From positions 47,373-111,372 of the forward strand of contig VHCG01000005.1 of the NCBI GenBank assembly GCA_016871805.1: a stretch of 64,000 bases of DNA. The letters run 5' to 3'. The position numbers were made by a program, and so were the translations under genes. The stretch's first letter is position 1. Every line of letters starts with the position of its first letter. Positions 44,043-53,907 of this stretch are shown piece by piece. Under the pieces are notes generated by a model. It was not told the DNA's origin and did no database searches. It was given only the letters and a program-made list of their open reading frames with translations. The DNA is from Verrucomicrobiota bacterium. GTDB taxonomy: Bacteria > Verrucomicrobiota > Verrucomicrobiia > Limisphaerales > UBA9464.

Positions 44043-44849
44043 GTGTCGGCTCCGGGCCAGGATCCCAACCGCCCGGCGATCCGCATGACCTCCCTGACCG
44101 TCGCCCTGCTCGCCTTCGTCTGCCTCTCCGCCAGCATCGTGCTGGGCTTCCTCCTCCAGAACCGGCTGCCCAACCACCATCTCGATGCCGACAGCAAGGA
44201 CACCGTCAAGCTGGCCTCCGGCATGATCATCACCCTCACGGCCATGTTGGTCGGCCTGCTCGTCAGCTCGGCGAAGTCGTCCTATGACAGCCTCAACGCC
44301 GGAGTGGTCGAAGGCGGTGCCCGGATGATCCAGCTCGACCACGCCCTAGCCCACCTGGAACCGGAGACGATACCCATCCGACGTCAGATCCGGGAATCGG
44401 TGGAGTTCACCCTGGCCACGGTCCTCACCCAGAACGGCGCCTCGGAGGAAGGCACCGAGGAATTCGAGAAACGCTCGTGGATCGATGCCATCCAGCAGCG
44501 CATGCGGGCCCTGAAAACGAGCACCGATGCCGAACGTCAGATCTACAATGAGGCCTATCAGCTGGCCATGGATCTGGCCGGGAACCGCTGGAAGCTGATC
44601 GAGCAACACCAGTCGGCCCTGCCCACCCCGTTCTTTGCGATCCTGCTCTGCTGGCTGGGACTCCTGTTCACGACCGTCGCCCTCTTCGCCCCGAGGAACG
44701 GGACCGCCATCACGGTCCTCATGATCTGCGCCCTTTTGATGTCCTCGGCGCTCTTCCTCATCCACGACCTGAACCAGGTCCCTAACGGTCTCATCCGCCT
44801 GTCACCTGCCCCGCTCCAGAAGGCCCTCGAGCTCATAGAACCCCTGTGA
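44043..44849 (+). CDS. DUF4239 (bestrophin-like) membrane protein
   Basis: A 268-residue protein with helices near 20-40 (LTVALLAFVCLSASIVLGFLL) and 58-78 (LASGMIITLTAMLVGLLVSSA), a soluble helical middle ('SYDSLNAGVVEGGARMIQLDHALAHLEPE') and two further helices near 205-250. This is the DUF4239/bestrophin-like arrangement. Function unknown; possibly an anion channel relative. Start: GTG 44043 (AAGGG 4 nt upstream); an ATG at 44085 is the alternative. Its 3' end overlaps the convergent MBL gene by 17 nt. Confidence 0.72.
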   Translation: MSAPGQDPNRPAIRMTSLTVALLAFVCLSASIVLGFLLQNRLPNHHLDADSKDTVKLASGMIITLTAMLVGLLVSSAKSSYDSLNAGVVEGGARMIQLDHALAHLEPETIPIRRQIRESVEFTLATVLTQNGASEEGTEEFEKRSWIDAIQQRMRALKTSTDAERQIYNEAYQLAMDLAGNRWKLIEQHQSALPTPFFAILLCWLGLLFTTVALFAPRNGTAITVLMICALLMSSALFLIHDLNQVPNGLIRLSPAPLQKALELIEPL

Positions 44850-45708
44850 GGTCCGCCGCCTCGACCCGCTCCCCGAGGCGGAGCACTCGGTGGCGCTGCC
44901 CCAGCAGCCGACAGGTCCGCTCCAATTCCTCCGGGGACGCCGTGTTGAACGCGAACAGGTCATAGTGGCCGGGAATCACGCACCGCACCCCGGAGGCCCT
45001 GGCCACCTGGGCCGCTTCACGGCCCCAGAGGTTCCCCGCCACCCGACGCTCCGGGAGACTCCCATTGATCGGCAGGAAGGCGATGTCGATGCGGGCCAAT
45101 CCCAGACGCTCCACCATGCCCGGGAACAATACCGTGTCGCCCGAGTGGTAGAGGGTCCATGGCCCCACCCGGATCAGGAATCCGAGGTAGATCGGACGCC
45201 CCTTCGAATCCACGTCGAGCAACTCATGGGCCGCCGGGACCGCCTCGAACGAGAACGGACCCGCCTCCGTGCGACACCCTCCCGGATCGAGGACCAGTCC
45301 CCGGATGCGGTCGTCCGGAAGCCCGGATCGTTCCCGGATCGTGACCCGGTTGGCCTCGGGACCGACCATCCGCAGTGCGGGATTCGCGGCGATCACCGCG
45401 CGCAGTGTCTCGGCATCCAGATGGTCGGTGTGGGTGTGGGAGGAGGTGATGACCTCGATCCCCCGGAGACGGCCCGGGTCCACCACCCGTTCCGAGATCC
45501 GGACATGGGGCTTGTCGGTCCCCTGGTATTTGCGGGTGAGGGAGTCCGAGAGGTAGGGATCCAGGAGCAGCCCACTCCCGTTCCACAACACCAGATACCC
45601 GCTCTGCCCGAGCCACCAGATCCAGAGGCGGTTGGCGTCACCGCGGGCCGATTCGATGTCCGACAGCAGGGCGTCGTCCTGCAGCCTGGGACGGATCATT
45701 GAAGCCAT
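44833..45708 (-). CDS. MBL-fold metal-dependent hydrolase (UlaG-like)
   Basis: A 291-residue metallo-beta-lactamase-fold hydrolase. The metal motif is 'SSHTHTDHLD' near 89-98; further ligands are in 'VPAAHELLDVDSKGRPIYLGFLI', 'YHSGDTVL' and 'CVIPGHYDLFAFNT'. It resembles UlaG (L-ascorbate 6-phosphate lactonase) and related RNase Z-like hydrolases. The substrate is unknown; the neighbours give no ascorbate context. ATG 45708 or the ATG at 45699 are both possible. Confidence 0.85.
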   Translation of the reverse strand: MASMIRPRLQDDALLSDIESARGDANRLWIWWLGQSGYLVLWNGSGLLLDPYLSDSLTRKYQGTDKPHVRISERVVDPGRLRGIEVITSSHTHTDHLDAETLRAVIAANPALRMVGPEANRVTIRERSGLPDDRIRGLVLDPGGCRTEAGPFSFEAVPAAHELLDVDSKGRPIYLGFLIRVGPWTLYHSGDTVLFPGMVERLGLARIDIAFLPINGSLPERRVAGNLWGREAAQVARASGVRCVIPGHYDLFAFNTASPEELERTCRLLGQRHRVLRLGERVEAADLTGVL

Positions 45709-45731
45709 GGGACTGGGGCGGACCGGGTCAC

Positions 45732-46787
45732 TCAGAGGGTCTCACGGACCTGGCGGACGCCGGCGACCATGTGGGCGAGCTTCTGACGCGCTGCCCACCG
45801 GGCGGTCTGGCTCAGGCCGCAGTCGGGCGCGAACACCAGACGGTCGGCCGGCGCATGCTCGAGACACCGCCGGACCCGGCAGGCGATGTCGTCGGGCGTC
45901 TCGATGTAGTAGCTCTTCACGTCGACGATCCCCACCGCCACATCACAACGCCGGGCGATCTCGCGGATCACCTCCAGCTCGCTGAACTCCCGGCTCGCCA
46001 TCTCGACATGCATCTCGTCGCAGTGGATGTCGAGAAAGGCCGGGAACAGCGGGGCCAGCCGACGCGGACCCACGGCGCGTGCCTTGTAGTTGCCGAAGCA
46101 GAGGTGGGTGCAGACGCGCGTCCGGCCCCGGACCGTCTCGACCGTCCGGTTGAAGAGGTCGACGAACCGCCGTGGATCCTCGCGGTGGGCGTAGCAGCTC
46201 ATGCTGGGCTCATCGACGCTGACCTCGCGACACCCGGCGGCCACGAGGGCCTCGAGCTCCTGTCGCACCACCGGAAGTAGCGCCTCCGCGACGGCCCACC
46301 GGTCGGGATACCCCTGCTCCGGGTTGGGGAGGGGGCGTCCGGACAGCGTGTAGGGACCCGGCACCGAGGCCTTGAGGGTGGGGGCCTGGGACGGATCGGG
46401 GACCAGGACGGCAGTCACCCGTTGAAGGCGTTGGAACTCCGTGACGGCTCCCAGCCCCTGCGGGGCGGACAGCGGACCGGTGATCCGATGACGCCCGCGT
46501 TGATCATGGGCCGGAGGACCCCAGCGGCGGGGCGGGGCCGATTCGAGGTCGATGCCCGGCAGATGACCGTAGAAGGACAGGTTGAAGTCGAGCCGGGTCT
46601 GCTCCCCGTCCGTCACCACGTCGAGCCCCGCGGCCCACTGGTCATGGACCGCGGCGACCACCGCATCGTGCTGGAGCTCGGCCAGGTCGTCTGGACCGAA
46701 GCGGTCCAAATGGGCCGAGGCGAGTTCCAGCCATCCTGGGACGGGGTAGCTGCCGATCACCGAGGTCCGAAGGAGGTGTTGCCGCAT
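45732..46787 (-). CDS. Cobalamin-independent methionine synthase family protein (MetE C-terminal type)
   Basis: A 351-residue protein like the catalytic C-terminal domain of MetE: 'TSVIGSYPVPGWL' at the start, 'DVVTDGEQTR', 'SVDEPSM', zinc ligands likely His and Cys in 'VCTHLCFGNY', then 'DIHCDEMHVEMASREFSELEVI', 'GIVDVKSYYIETPDDI' and the last Cys in 'FAPDCGL'. Such short forms transfer methyl groups from substrates other than folate-polyglutamate, or act with corrinoid proteins. 23 nt separate it from the MBL gene, so they may be co-transcribed. True methionine synthesis is not proven. Confidence 0.83.
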   Translation of the reverse strand: MRQHLLRTSVIGSYPVPGWLELASAHLDRFGPDDLAELQHDAVVAAVHDQWAAGLDVVTDGEQTRLDFNLSFYGHLPGIDLESAPPRRWGPPAHDQRGRHRITGPLSAPQGLGAVTEFQRLQRVTAVLVPDPSQAPTLKASVPGPYTLSGRPLPNPEQGYPDRWAVAEALLPVVRQELEALVAAGCREVSVDEPSMSCYAHREDPRRFVDLFNRTVETVRGRTRVCTHLCFGNYKARAVGPRRLAPLFPAFLDIHCDEMHVEMASREFSELEVIREIARRCDVAVGIVDVKSYYIETPDDIACRVRRCLEHAPADRLVFAPDCGLSQTARWAARQKLAHMVAGVRQVRETL

Positions 46788-46899
46788 GCGAGAAGGCTAT
46801 CGGATCTCCTCCACCGCGAAAACGTCTTCCCGGCCTCGTCTCCGATGGCCGGATTCCCGGATTCCCACGGAGAACCCATCCGCCTAGCGTTTCGGGGTC

Positions 46900-47697
46900 A
46901 TGAACTGGACCTTTGTGTTCGCTGCGTCGCTGTTGTTGCACGGAGGCCTGCTGGCCCAGGACTGGGCCAAGGCCCGTCTCGAGAAGTCTCCCCGCCACCT
47001 CGAGTGGGTGGACGTCAGGAATCGGGACCGCAAGGTCGCCTGCTTCATCGCCTTTCCCGAGAAGAAGGAGAAGGCCACAACCGTCGTGGTCATCCATGAG
47101 ATCTTCGGCCTGACCGACTGGGTACGCGGAGTGGCCGACCAGCTGGCGGAGGCGGGGTACATCGCGATCGCGCCGGACCTGCTCTCGGGCCTTGGCACCG
47201 GGGGCAAGGGAACCGCGGGCTTCACGGGGAATGACACCGCGCGGAAGGCCGTCAGCAGCCTTCCGCCGGACCAGGTGGTTTCCGATCTCGATGCCGCGGT
47301 GGGCTATGTCGTGGGTCTCCCGGCATCAAACGGCAAGGTCGCCGTGGCGGGCTTCTGCTGGGGTGGCTCCCAGACGTTCCGTTTCGCCACCCGCAGCACC
47401 CGGATCAAGGCGGCATTCCCGTTCTATGGGGCTGGCCCGACGCTGCCGGAGGACATCCGACGCATCACAGCGCCCGTCTACGGGTTCTATGGGGAGAACG
47501 ACGAACGGGTCAACTCGACCATCCCGGTCACCGAGGAATTGATGAAGGCTGCGGTCAAGAGCTACACCCCGGCGATCTACGGGGGAGCGGGGCATGGGTT
47601 CATGCGGGTGGGTGAGGCACCCGATGCCAACGCCACCCAACGCAGCGCCCGGGAGAAGGCCTGGAAACGCTGGCTCGAGCTCCTCGGAAAACTCTGA
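46900..47697 (+). CDS. Secreted dienelactone hydrolase family protein
   Basis: A 265-residue alpha/beta-hydrolase with a signal peptide ([20 protein letters not shown]). '[33 protein letters not shown]' and the nucleophile Cys in '[13 protein letters not shown]' are the dienelactone hydrolase marks. The acid is probably Asp in 'YGENDERV' and the base His in 'YGGAGHGFM'. Enzymes of this family open lactones or cleave esters; export points to an environmental substrate. Stands alone upstream of xylA. Confidence 0.88.
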   Translation: MNWTFVFAASLLLHGGLLAQDWAKARLEKSPRHLEWVDVRNRDRKVACFIAFPEKKEKATTVVVIHEIFGLTDWVRGVADQLAEAGYIAIAPDLLSGLGTGGKGTAGFTGNDTARKAVSSLPPDQVVSDLDAAVGYVVGLPASNGKVAVAGFCWGGSQTFRFATRSTRIKAAFPFYGAGPTLPEDIRRITAPVYGFYGENDERVNSTIPVTEELMKAAVKSYTPAIYGGAGHGFMRVGEAPDANATQRSAREKAWKRWLELLGKL

Positions 47698-47798
47698 GAT
47701 CCCCCGGATCGAAACCCCAGGCCGCCTCGATTCCCGAAAACCGCTTCCGCCGAACGCAGGAAGCGCCTAGTCTACTGGACCATTTTCCTTCCGCCATC

Positions 47799-49115
47799 AT
47801 GGCCAAACATTTCTTCCCAAAGATCGGGACCATCCGCTTCGAAGGCCCCGGCTCCACCAATCCCCTCGCGTTCAAGCACTACAACGCCGACGAACTCGTC
47901 GAGGGACGTCCCATTAAGGACCACATGCGGTTCGCCGCCGTATATTGGCACACCATGCGCGGAACCGGGGCCGACATGTTCGGCGGCGGTACCGCCAACC
48001 GGCCCTGGAACACCGGCGAGTGCTCCACCAAGGAGGCCATCGAACGGGCGCGGGCGTTCTTCGAGTTCGCCACCAAGCTCGGCATCCCCTTCTACTGCTG
48101 GCACGACCGCGACCTCGCCTCGCACGGGAGGAACCTCCGCGAAGCGAACGCCCAGTTCGACGCCGTCGGACGCGAGCTGAAGAAGCTGCAGCGCGACACC
48201 GGGGTCCGGCTCCTCTGGGGCACCGCCCAGAATTTCGTCCACCCCCGCTACATGCACGGCGCCGCCACGAGCTGCAATGCCGACGTCTTCTGCTTTGCCG
48301 CCGCCCAGGTGAAGCGCGCCATGGACTGGACCCACGAGCTCGGAGGACAGGGCTACGTGTTCTGGGGCGGCCGCGAAGGCTATGCCTCCCTGCTCAACAC
48401 GGACATGAAGCGGGAGCTGGACCACCTCGGCCGCTTCCTCCACATGGCGGTCGACTACAAGAAGAAGATCGGCTTCAAAAACCCCTTCTTAATCGAGCCG
48501 AAACCGAAGGAGCCCACCAAGCACCAGTACGATTCCGACGCCGCCTCGTGCCTCAACTTCCTCCGTGAATACGGCCTGCTGGAGCACTTTCAGCTGAACA
48601 TCGAGGTCAACCACGCTTGGCTCGCGGGCAAGACCATGGAGCATGAGCTCGAGGTCGCCGGAGCCGCCGGCGTGCTGGGGTCGATCGACGCCAACATGGG
48701 CGACTATTTCCTCGGCTGGGACACCGACCAGTTCCCGACCGACCTCTATCTCACCGCCAAGACGATGCTCAGCGTCCTGAAGTACGGCGGATTCAAGCAC
48801 GGCGGCGTCAACTTCGACGCGAAGGTCCGACGCGAGAGCTTCAGCGAGGAGGATCTGTTCCTGGCCCATATCGCCGGCATGGACACCTTCGCCCGCGGTC
48901 TGAAGATCGCGGCGAAGATCCGCGCCGACGGCCGCCTCGACGCGTTCGTCCGGAACCGCTACCGCACCTGGGACTCCGGCATCGGCAAGAAGATCGAGGA
49001 CGGCAAAGCCACCTTCGCCGACTGCGAGCGCCATGCCCTCAAGCTCGGCAACGTCTCCGGACTGGAGTCCGGTCGCCAGGAGCTGCTCGAGGCGATGTTC
49101 AACGAGTTCATCTGA
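47799..49115 (+). CDS. xylA: Xylose isomerase
   Basis: A 438-residue class II xylose isomerase of full length: '[27 protein letters not shown]', catalytic His-Asp in '[12 protein letters not shown]', '[25 protein letters not shown]', metal ligands in '[19 protein letters not shown]', '[17 protein letters not shown]', '[20 protein letters not shown]'. It interconverts xylose and xylulose (also glucose/fructose). No xylulokinase is adjacent. The start [10 protein letters not shown] is at the family N-terminus. Confidence 0.96.
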   Translation: MAKHFFPKIGTIRFEGPGSTNPLAFKHYNADELVEGRPIKDHMRFAAVYWHTMRGTGADMFGGGTANRPWNTGECSTKEAIERARAFFEFATKLGIPFYCWHDRDLASHGRNLREANAQFDAVGRELKKLQRDTGVRLLWGTAQNFVHPRYMHGAATSCNADVFCFAAAQVKRAMDWTHELGGQGYVFWGGREGYASLLNTDMKRELDHLGRFLHMAVDYKKKIGFKNPFLIEPKPKEPTKHQYDSDAASCLNFLREYGLLEHFQLNIEVNHAWLAGKTMEHELEVAGAAGVLGSIDANMGDYFLGWDTDQFPTDLYLTAKTMLSVLKYGGFKHGGVNFDAKVRRESFSEEDLFLAHIAGMDTFARGLKIAAKIRADGRLDAFVRNRYRTWDSGIGKKIEDGKATFADCERHALKLGNVSGLESGRQELLEAMFNEFI

Positions 49116-49131
49116 TCCGGATTCCCCATAC

Positions 49132-49617
49132 ATGGGTTCCGAGTCAAAGATCCTGGACGCCTCCAACCTGCCCGCCTGGCGGGCGGGGCTCCGGACCGCG
49201 GGCAGAAGACTCGTCGTCACCAACGGGTGCTTCGACCTTCTGCACCCCGGCCACGTGGCCTACCTGGAGTCCGCCAGAGCCCTCGGGGATGCCCTGCTCG
49301 TCGGACTCAATGGCGACGACAGCGTCCGCCAGCTCAAGGGACCGAGTCGTCCCCTGAACACGGAGTCGGATCGCGCCCGGGTGATCGCCGCTCTCGGCTG
49401 CGTCGACGCCGTCTGCATCTTTCCAGAGATGCGGGCGACGCGGTTCCTCGGCTGGGTGCAGCCCGACATCTACGTCAAGGGCGGGGACTACACGCTCGAG
49501 ACCATCGATCAGAACGAGCGCCGAGCCGTCGAGGAGGGCGGCGGACGGATCGCGTTCCTGGCCTTCGTGCCCGGCAAGTCCACCACCGGCCTCCTCGAGA
49601 AGATCCAGCGCCTCTAG
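49132..49617 (+). CDS. HldE/RfaE-type nucleotidyltransferase domain protein
   Basis: A 161-residue stand-alone cytidylyltransferase-like domain: 'VVTNGCFDLLHPGHVAYLESARALGDALLVGLNGD' with the HxGH nucleotide motif, 'RPLNTESDRARVIAALGCVDAV' and 'QPDIYVKGGDYTLETI'. In HldE this domain makes ADP-heptose from heptose 1-phosphate; here the kinase domain is absent, as in split RfaE2. With the GmhA-like isomerase (30668) it could serve heptose activation, though the genes are 18 kb apart. Start ATG 49132 is 16 nt after xylA. Confidence 0.9.
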   Translation: MGSESKILDASNLPAWRAGLRTAGRRLVVTNGCFDLLHPGHVAYLESARALGDALLVGLNGDDSVRQLKGPSRPLNTESDRARVIAALGCVDAVCIFPEMRATRFLGWVQPDIYVKGGDYTLETIDQNERRAVEEGGGRIAFLAFVPGKSTTGLLEKIQRL

Positions 49618-49625
49618 CCCCCCTC

Positions 49626-49949
49626 ATGTCCGATTCCACCGCTCCCGAAACCCCCTCCACCGTGTCGGGACGCCACCTGCGCGACCTCAAGTCGAGGGCC
49701 CAGCATCTCGACCCGGTCGTCAAGATCGGGAAGGCCGGCCTCTCCGACGGGTTCTACGCGGCGCTCAACCTCGCCCTGGAGCAGCATGAGCTGGTGAAAT
49801 TCAAGTTCGAAGACCTGAAGGACCAGAAGAAGAAACTGGTCCCGCAGATCGTCAGCCGGACCGGATCCCAGCTGATCCAGCGGGTCGGCAACGTCGCCGT
49901 GGTCTACCGCCGACGGAAGGTCGCTGCGGTGGACGACGCCGCGGAATGA
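49626..49949 (+). CDS. YhbY/CRM-domain RNA-binding protein
   Basis: A 107-residue protein with a CRS1-YhbY (CRM) fold: 'LRDLKSRAQHLDPVVKIGKAGLSDGFYAALNLALEQHELVKFKFE' with the GxxG-type KIGKAG loop, then 'LVPQIVSRTGSQLIQRVGNVAVVYRRRK'. YhbY binds pre-50S ribosomal particles. Starts 8 nt after the nucleotidyltransferase gene, so same transcript. Confidence 0.9.
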   Translation: MSDSTAPETPSTVSGRHLRDLKSRAQHLDPVVKIGKAGLSDGFYAALNLALEQHELVKFKFEDLKDQKKKLVPQIVSRTGSQLIQRVGNVAVVYRRRKVAAVDDAAE

Positions 49950-50065
49950 AGGCGCCGGGGCGTCCCGTCCGTCTGGGTTCACTGCATGGTCCACGGAGCC
50001 CTTGAGGCGCGTGGTGAACAATCCGCTCTCGACACCCGCCGCTTCCACCCGAACCTGTCGGGACA

Positions 50066-53000
50066 ATGTCGTCGTCGGATTTCGTCCACCTGCACCTCCA
50101 CACCGAGTACTCGCTGCTCGATGCGGCCTGCCGGCTGGATCGCCTCATGGACAAGGCGGCAGCCCTGAAGCTTCCGGCGCTCGCCATGACCGACCATGGC
50201 GTGATGCACGGGGCCATCGAGTTCTACGAGGCCGCCCGCAAGCGCGGCATCAAGCCCATCCTTGGCTGCGAGGTCTACGTCGCCCCGGGAAGCCGCCTCG
50301 ACAAGAGGCCGGGCGCGGGGATGCGGGACGTCTACCACCACCTGGTCCTCCTCGCGAAGAACACCGCCGGCTACCACAACCTGGTCCGACTCGTCACCGC
50401 GGCCAACCTCGATGGGTTCTACTACAAGCCGCGCATCGACAAGGAACTCCTCGCCCAGCATGCCGACGGCCTGATCGCCCTCTCCGGATGTCTCGCCAGC
50501 GAGGTCTCCGAATCCATCCTCAAGGGCGACGAGAAGAAGGCGCGCGACACCATCGACTGGTTCAAGCAGACCCTCGGGCCTGACAACTACTACCTCGAAC
50601 TCCAGAACCACGGCATTCCGGAGCAGGCCAAGGTCAACCGATCGCTCATCCCGTGGTCCAAGGAGTTCGGCCTCAAGCTCGTCGCCTCCAACGACGTCCA
50701 CTACGTCGAGCGCGGCCACTGGAAGGCCCATGACTGCCTGATCTGCATCGGAACCCAGTCGCAGGTCGCCGATGCGAAGCGCATGCGGTACCAACCCGAG
50801 CAGTTCTACCTGCGCTCGGCCGACGAGATGCGGGCGCTGTTCGCCGAGACGCCCGAGGCGGTACAGAATACAGTCGAGGTCGCCGAGAAGTGCCAGCTGG
50901 AGATTAAGTACGGCAAGGGAGCCGAACACTACCCCGTGTTCCAGCCCCCGGAGGTCTGGACCCGCGAGGGCTACCTGCGACACCTCCTGTGCGACGGCCT
51001 CTGGAAACGCTACGGGATAGAGGCCGATGTCGACGGCAGCGAGATCCGCGTCGACTCGGTCCAGGATCCCCGTCGTCTCGACTTCCTCCTGCCCAAGCCT
51101 GTCCCGATCGCCGAGGGCGAACCGAAACCGGAACCTGTCCTCCCGACCGGCACCGACCATCCTGGAATCGCCATAATTCTCGACCGGCTCCGACTTGAAC
51201 TGGGGGTGATTGAGAAGACCGGGTACGTCTCCTACTTCCTCATCGTGGGCGACTTCGTCCGCTGGGGACGCGACCACGGGATCGCCTGCATCGCGCGTGG
51301 ATCGGCCGCAGGGTCGATGGTCACCTTCCTCCTCGAGATCGCCAACGTCGACCCGCTCCGCTACGGCCTGCTCTTCGAGCGGTTCCTCAACCCCGAGCGC
51401 GTCAGCCCGCCCGACATCGACATCGACTTTGCCGACGACCGCCGGGCCGAGGTCATCGAGTACGTGCGGCAGAAGTACGGCCGAGATGCCGTCGCCCAGA
51501 TCATCACCTTCGGTACCCTCGGCGCGAAATCGGTGATCCGCGACGTCGGACGCGTCATGGGCCTCAGCTTCGGCGAGTGCGATCGCCTCGCGAAGATGAT
51601 CACGGATGCGAAGTGGGGCCTGAAGGATGCCCTCGAGAAGAATCCCGAATTCAAGGCCGCCTACGAGGGTGAGGAGGTCACCCGCGACCTTGTCGACTCC
51701 GCCCTGCTGCTCGAGGACCAGGCCCGCAGCGCCGGCGTGCACGCGGCCGGTGTCGTCATCGGCGCCCAGCCGCTGGTTAATCTCCTGCCCCTCAAGAAGG
51801 ACGAGGACGAGGGCATCGTCACCCAGTACGCGATGGGTCCGGTCGGCGATCTCGGACTCCTCAAGATGGACTTTCTGGGTCTCAAGACCCTGACGGTCCT
51901 CCGGAACACGGTGGAACTCGTGGAACGGACCCGAGGGGTGAAGATCGACCTCGATGCCCTGCCCCTTGATGACGCCAGGACCTACGAGCTGCTGAACAAC
52001 GCGCAGACCCTCGGCGTGTTCCAGCTGGAATCCGGGGGCATGCGGGACCTCTGCAAACGCTTCCAGATCGCCAGCGTCGAGCACATCACCGCGCTCATCT
52101 CGCTCTATCGGCCGGGTCCCATGGACCTGATCCCCGACTTCATCAAGCGGCGTCACGGCGAGCAGGTGGTGGAATACCCGCATCCCCTGCTCGAGCCGAT
52201 CGCGCGGGAGACGTACGGGATCCTGATCTACCAGGAGCAGGTCATGCAGGCGGCCCAGGTGCTGGGCGGCTACACCCTCGGCGGCGCGGACCTTCTCCGA
52301 CGCGCCATGGGCAAGAAGAAGCCCGAGGAGATGGGCAAGCAGCGCGAGACCTTCGTCAAGGGCTGCGCCGAGAAGAACCAGATCCCCGCACCCAAGGCCA
52401 ACGAGGTCTTCGACCTCCTCGAAAAGTTCGCCGGCTACGGATTCAACAAGTCTCACGCCGCCGCCTATGCCGTCGTCGCCTACCAGACCGCCTACCTGAA
52501 GGCCAACTACCCGGTCGAGTTCCTGTGCGCCATGATGACGAACGACCAGGCCGACCTGGCGAAACTGGCGCAGTACATGGCCGAGGCACGGGACTTCGGG
52601 ATCGAAGTCGTGGGGCCCGACGTGAACGAGTCGGACGTCCGGTTCGCGCCCGCGGCTCCGTCCCCGGCCTCCAGCGACCCCTCTGCCCCCCCGCAGAGGC
52701 CTCGGATCCGATTCGGCCTCGCCGCCATCAAGGGCGTCGGAGAGGTCGCCGTGGAGTCCCTGCTCGAAGCCCGACGCCAGGGTGGACGATTCGTTTCCCT
52801 GCCCGACTTCTGCGAACGGATCGACACCCGAGCCGCGAACAAGAAGGTCCTGGAATGCCTCATCAAGGCCGGGGCCTGTGACGCGCTCGGGTTCAACCGG
52901 GCCAGCCTGATGGCCCAGCTCGACGGCGCCATGGCCCGGGCCAGCTCCATCGCGGCCGACCGCGTCCGGGGCCAGTCCTCCCTCTTCGACGCCTTCGAGA

Positions 53001-53755
53001 GTGCCCCAAGTCCCGCGGCAAAGGCCAAGGCGGTGGAACTGCCCGAATGGCCCACCAGCGAGAAGCTGGCCTATGAGAAGGAGCTGCTCGGGATGTACCT
53101 GACCGGTCACCCGCTCCAGCCCTACGAACCCTTGATCCGACGCTTCGCTGTCCATTCCATCGCCGATCTGCCGACCCTCGAGAACAGGGCCATGACTCGG
53201 ATCGGCGGTCTCGTCTCCGGCCTGCAGGAGGGCATCAGCAAGAAGTCGGGGAAGAAATACGCGATGGTCACCGTCGAGGACCTCACCGGGAACGTCCAGA
53301 TGCTGCTGATGAACGAGAACTACGACCGGTTCCGCAGCCTCCTCAACATCAACGTTCCGGTGCTCGTGACGGCCGAGGTCAACACCAGCGAGGATCGTCC
53401 GAAGCTTTTCCCCCAGGAGATCCTCCGGCTCGAGGAGGCCCCGCGGAAGTTCACCCGCCAGGTCCATGTCCGACTCCGGGCCGACGCCCTCGACGCCGTC
53501 CGACTCGAGGCCCTGAGAACCCTGATCGAGGAGCATCGTGGAAAGACCCCCCTCTTCCTGAACCTCCGCATGGCGAACGGCGCCACGGCCTATCTCGAGG
53601 CGAACGACCAGTTTTCGGTCACCCCATCCGCCCAACTCGAGGAGGCGGTCAATGCGTCGATGGGCGTCGACACCTACTGGACCCGCGTGGACACGTCCCT
53701 GCCGGAACGGGCACCCCGCAAGTGGGAACGCCGGGCCTCCGGTGACGAGGGCTGA
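50066..53755 (+). CDS. dnaE: DNA polymerase III alpha subunit
   Basis: A 1229-residue replicative polymerase. PHP domain from residue 5 ('FVHLHLHTEYSLLDAACRL', 'ALAMTDHGVMHG'); polymerase core with 'ARGSAAGSMVTFLL' and the catalytic aspartates in 'SPPDIDIDFAD' (Asp450, Asp452); 'AGVHAAGVVIG'; helix-hairpin-helix ('IRFGLAAIKGVGEVAVESLLEAR'); OB fold near 1050-1130 ('RIGGLVSGLQEGISKKSGKKYAMVTVEDLTGNVQMLL'). The beta-clamp-type motif 'GQSSLFD' lies near 971. A low-complexity Pro/Ala/Ser insert precedes the HhH. Full length. The long ORF on the opposite strand is a GC-driven shadow. Confidence 0.97.
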   Translation: MSSSDFVHLHLHTEYSLLDAACRLDRLMDKAAALKLPALAMTDHGVMHGAIEFYEAARKRGIKPILGCEVYVAPGSRLDKRPGAGMRDVYHHLVLLAKNTAGYHNLVRLVTAANLDGFYYKPRIDKELLAQHADGLIALSGCLASEVSESILKGDEKKARDTIDWFKQTLGPDNYYLELQNHGIPEQAKVNRSLIPWSKEFGLKLVASNDVHYVERGHWKAHDCLICIGTQSQVADAKRMRYQPEQFYLRSADEMRALFAETPEAVQNTVEVAEKCQLEIKYGKGAEHYPVFQPPEVWTREGYLRHLLCDGLWKRYGIEADVDGSEIRVDSVQDPRRLDFLLPKPVPIAEGEPKPEPVLPTGTDHPGIAIILDRLRLELGVIEKTGYVSYFLIVGDFVRWGRDHGIACIARGSAAGSMVTFLLEIANVDPLRYGLLFERFLNPERVSPPDIDIDFADDRRAEVIEYVRQKYGRDAVAQIITFGTLGAKSVIRDVGRVMGLSFGECDRLAKMITDAKWGLKDALEKNPEFKAAYEGEEVTRDLVDSALLLEDQARSAGVHAAGVVIGAQPLVNLLPLKKDEDEGIVTQYAMGPVGDLGLLKMDFLGLKTLTVLRNTVELVERTRGVKIDLDALPLDDARTYELLNNAQTLGVFQLESGGMRDLCKRFQIASVEHITALISLYRPGPMDLIPDFIKRRHGEQVVEYPHPLLEPIARETYGILIYQEQVMQAAQVLGGYTLGGADLLRRAMGKKKPEEMGKQRETFVKGCAEKNQIPAPKANEVFDLLEKFAGYGFNKSHAAAYAVVAYQTAYLKANYPVEFLCAMMTNDQADLAKLAQYMAEARDFGIEVVGPDVNESDVRFAPAAPSPASSDPSAPPQRPRIRFGLAAIKGVGEVAVESLLEARRQGGRFVSLPDFCERIDTRAANKKVLECLIKAGACDALGFNRASLMAQLDGAMARASSIAADRVRGQSSLFDAFESAPSPAAKAKAVELPEWPTSEKLAYEKELLGMYLTGHPLQPYEPLIRRFAVHSIADLPTLENRAMTRIGGLVSGLQEGISKKSGKKYAMVTVEDLTGNVQMLLMNENYDRFRSLLNINVPVLVTAEVNTSEDRPKLFPQEILRLEEAPRKFTRQVHVRLRADALDAVRLEALRTLIEEHRGKTPLFLNLRMANGATAYLEANDQFSVTPSAQLEEAVNASMGVDTYWTRVDTSLPERAPRKWERRASGDEG

Positions 53756-53907
53756 TTGGGGCGATGGTGCCTCGGAGAATCCGGAACACAGGCCACCAAC
53801 GCCGCGTGCACGTTGGAGGATTCCGGAACGGCGGACAAAAAAGGTTTCGGAAAGGCCCCCGAAGAATCGACCTCCGACGACAGGAGAACCTCCGACCCGC
53901 CCCAGCC

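Noticed and set aside
49979..53635. 1218-codon ORF antisense to dnaE
   Set aside because: Product has no recognisable domain and mirrors the codon pattern of dnaE, whose full-length homology is certain. A GC-rich shadow ORF.
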